NCBI GenBank assembly: GCA_040755715.1
Contig: JBFLXN010000171.1
Location: 1-5,700, forward strand
DNA length: 5,700 bases
Direction of reading: 5' to 3'
Source of the DNA: JBFLXN01 sp040755715 [NCBI: Candidatus Edwardsbacteria bacterium]
GTDB taxonomy: Bacteria; Edwardsbacteria; AC1; JBFLXN01
Positions within the stretch are counted from its first letter, which is position 1; every line of letters starts with the position of its first letter. The notes beneath the pieces were generated by a model. It saw nothing but the letters and a program-made list of their open reading frames with translations. It ran no database searches and was not told where the DNA came from. Positions 5,653-5,700 of the stretch are shown here, piece after piece. The position numbers and the translations under genes were made by a program.

Positions 5653-5700
5653 TTGAAAATAAAAAATCAAGTTAAATTAAAACCAAATGAGCGAAAATTA
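5653..5700 (+). CDS. N-terminus of a probable transposase (3' end outside window)
   Basis: TTG 5653 follows AAGGAGGT (5638-5645) with a 7-base spacer and begins an open frame of 16 codons, MKIKNQVKLKPNERKL, to the window edge. The pattern 'V-x-L-x-P-x-E-R-x-L' resembles the N-terminal start of the helix-turn-helix region in IS630-family transposases. With so few residues this is suggestive only; another transposase family or a regulator is possible. The strong promoter and the position inside an inserted segment support a mobile-element gene. Confidence 0.5.
   Translation, partial: MKIKNQVKLKPNERKL

Larger units (their letters stand above)
5579..5700 (+). mobile_element. Left end of a second insertion sequence (IS630-like suspected), continuing past the window
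   Basis: Protease homology stops at GGCGC, just before TA 5579-5580, and the following DNA carries its own promoter, ribosome binding site and the start of a new gene. A break in a conserved family motif at a TA dinucleotide fits IS630/Tc1-type elements, which target TA. The terminal repeat cannot be verified without the right end. Family assignment rests on the TA junction and the short N-terminus of the encoded protein, so it is tentative; the presence of an inserted element is more secure. Confidence 0.6.

Overview
The window suggests an AT-rich, uncultured-type bacterium with an outer membrane. Relatives of the FCB group or of candidate phyla such as WOR-3 or Cloacimonadota fit best. The evidence is a secreted repeat protein ending in a Por/T9SS-type (FlgD-like) sorting domain (NYPNPF ... 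GVYFY ... RKMILLK), small beta-rich exported proteins, and secreted subtilisin-like proteases with long pro-regions. The lineage is inferred from these family traits; there is no rRNA or marker gene here.

Layout, all on the + strand. Positions 1-164 are the right end of an IS3-family element: the last 47 codons of its transposase plus a terminal repeat ending GGGGGTCA. It has landed in a gene whose remainder (165-528, perhaps on to 744 past a double stop) looks like a beta-rich envelope protein. Next is an intact exported beta-rich protein (769-1485), then a 162-base gap with a small hairpin. After that comes a secreted seven-repeat, beta-propeller-like protein with a sorting tail (1648-3074). 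It is broken by a one-base loss near 1860, and its tail carries three short intragenic repeat elements. Two paralogous S8 (subtilisin-type) protease genes follow. The first (3112-4303) is a relic with an 8-bp duplication frameshift, a nonsense codon and a large internal deletion. The second (4341-5591) is cut between its His and Ser catalytic motifs by a second mobile element starting at a TA near 5579. That element has a consensus-like promoter, a hairpin that overlaps its ribosome binding site, and the first 16 codons of a probable transposase (IS630-like is my best guess).

Functionally this was probably a cassette of secreted, surface-sorted proteins (propeller plus two proteases). A 68-base block covering the end of a sorting tail, the intergenic gap and the ribosome binding site is repeated before both protease genes, which points to tandem duplication. 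Four or five of the six chromosomal gene units are broken, so the region looks like a decaying accessory locus flanked by two insertion sequences. Small indels caused by assembly error cannot be excluded from one sequence. I see no clear evidence of a wholly new system. The most distinctive items are the loop-targeted intragenic repeats, the dated series of lesions in the proteases, and the read-through-blocking hairpin of the right-hand element.
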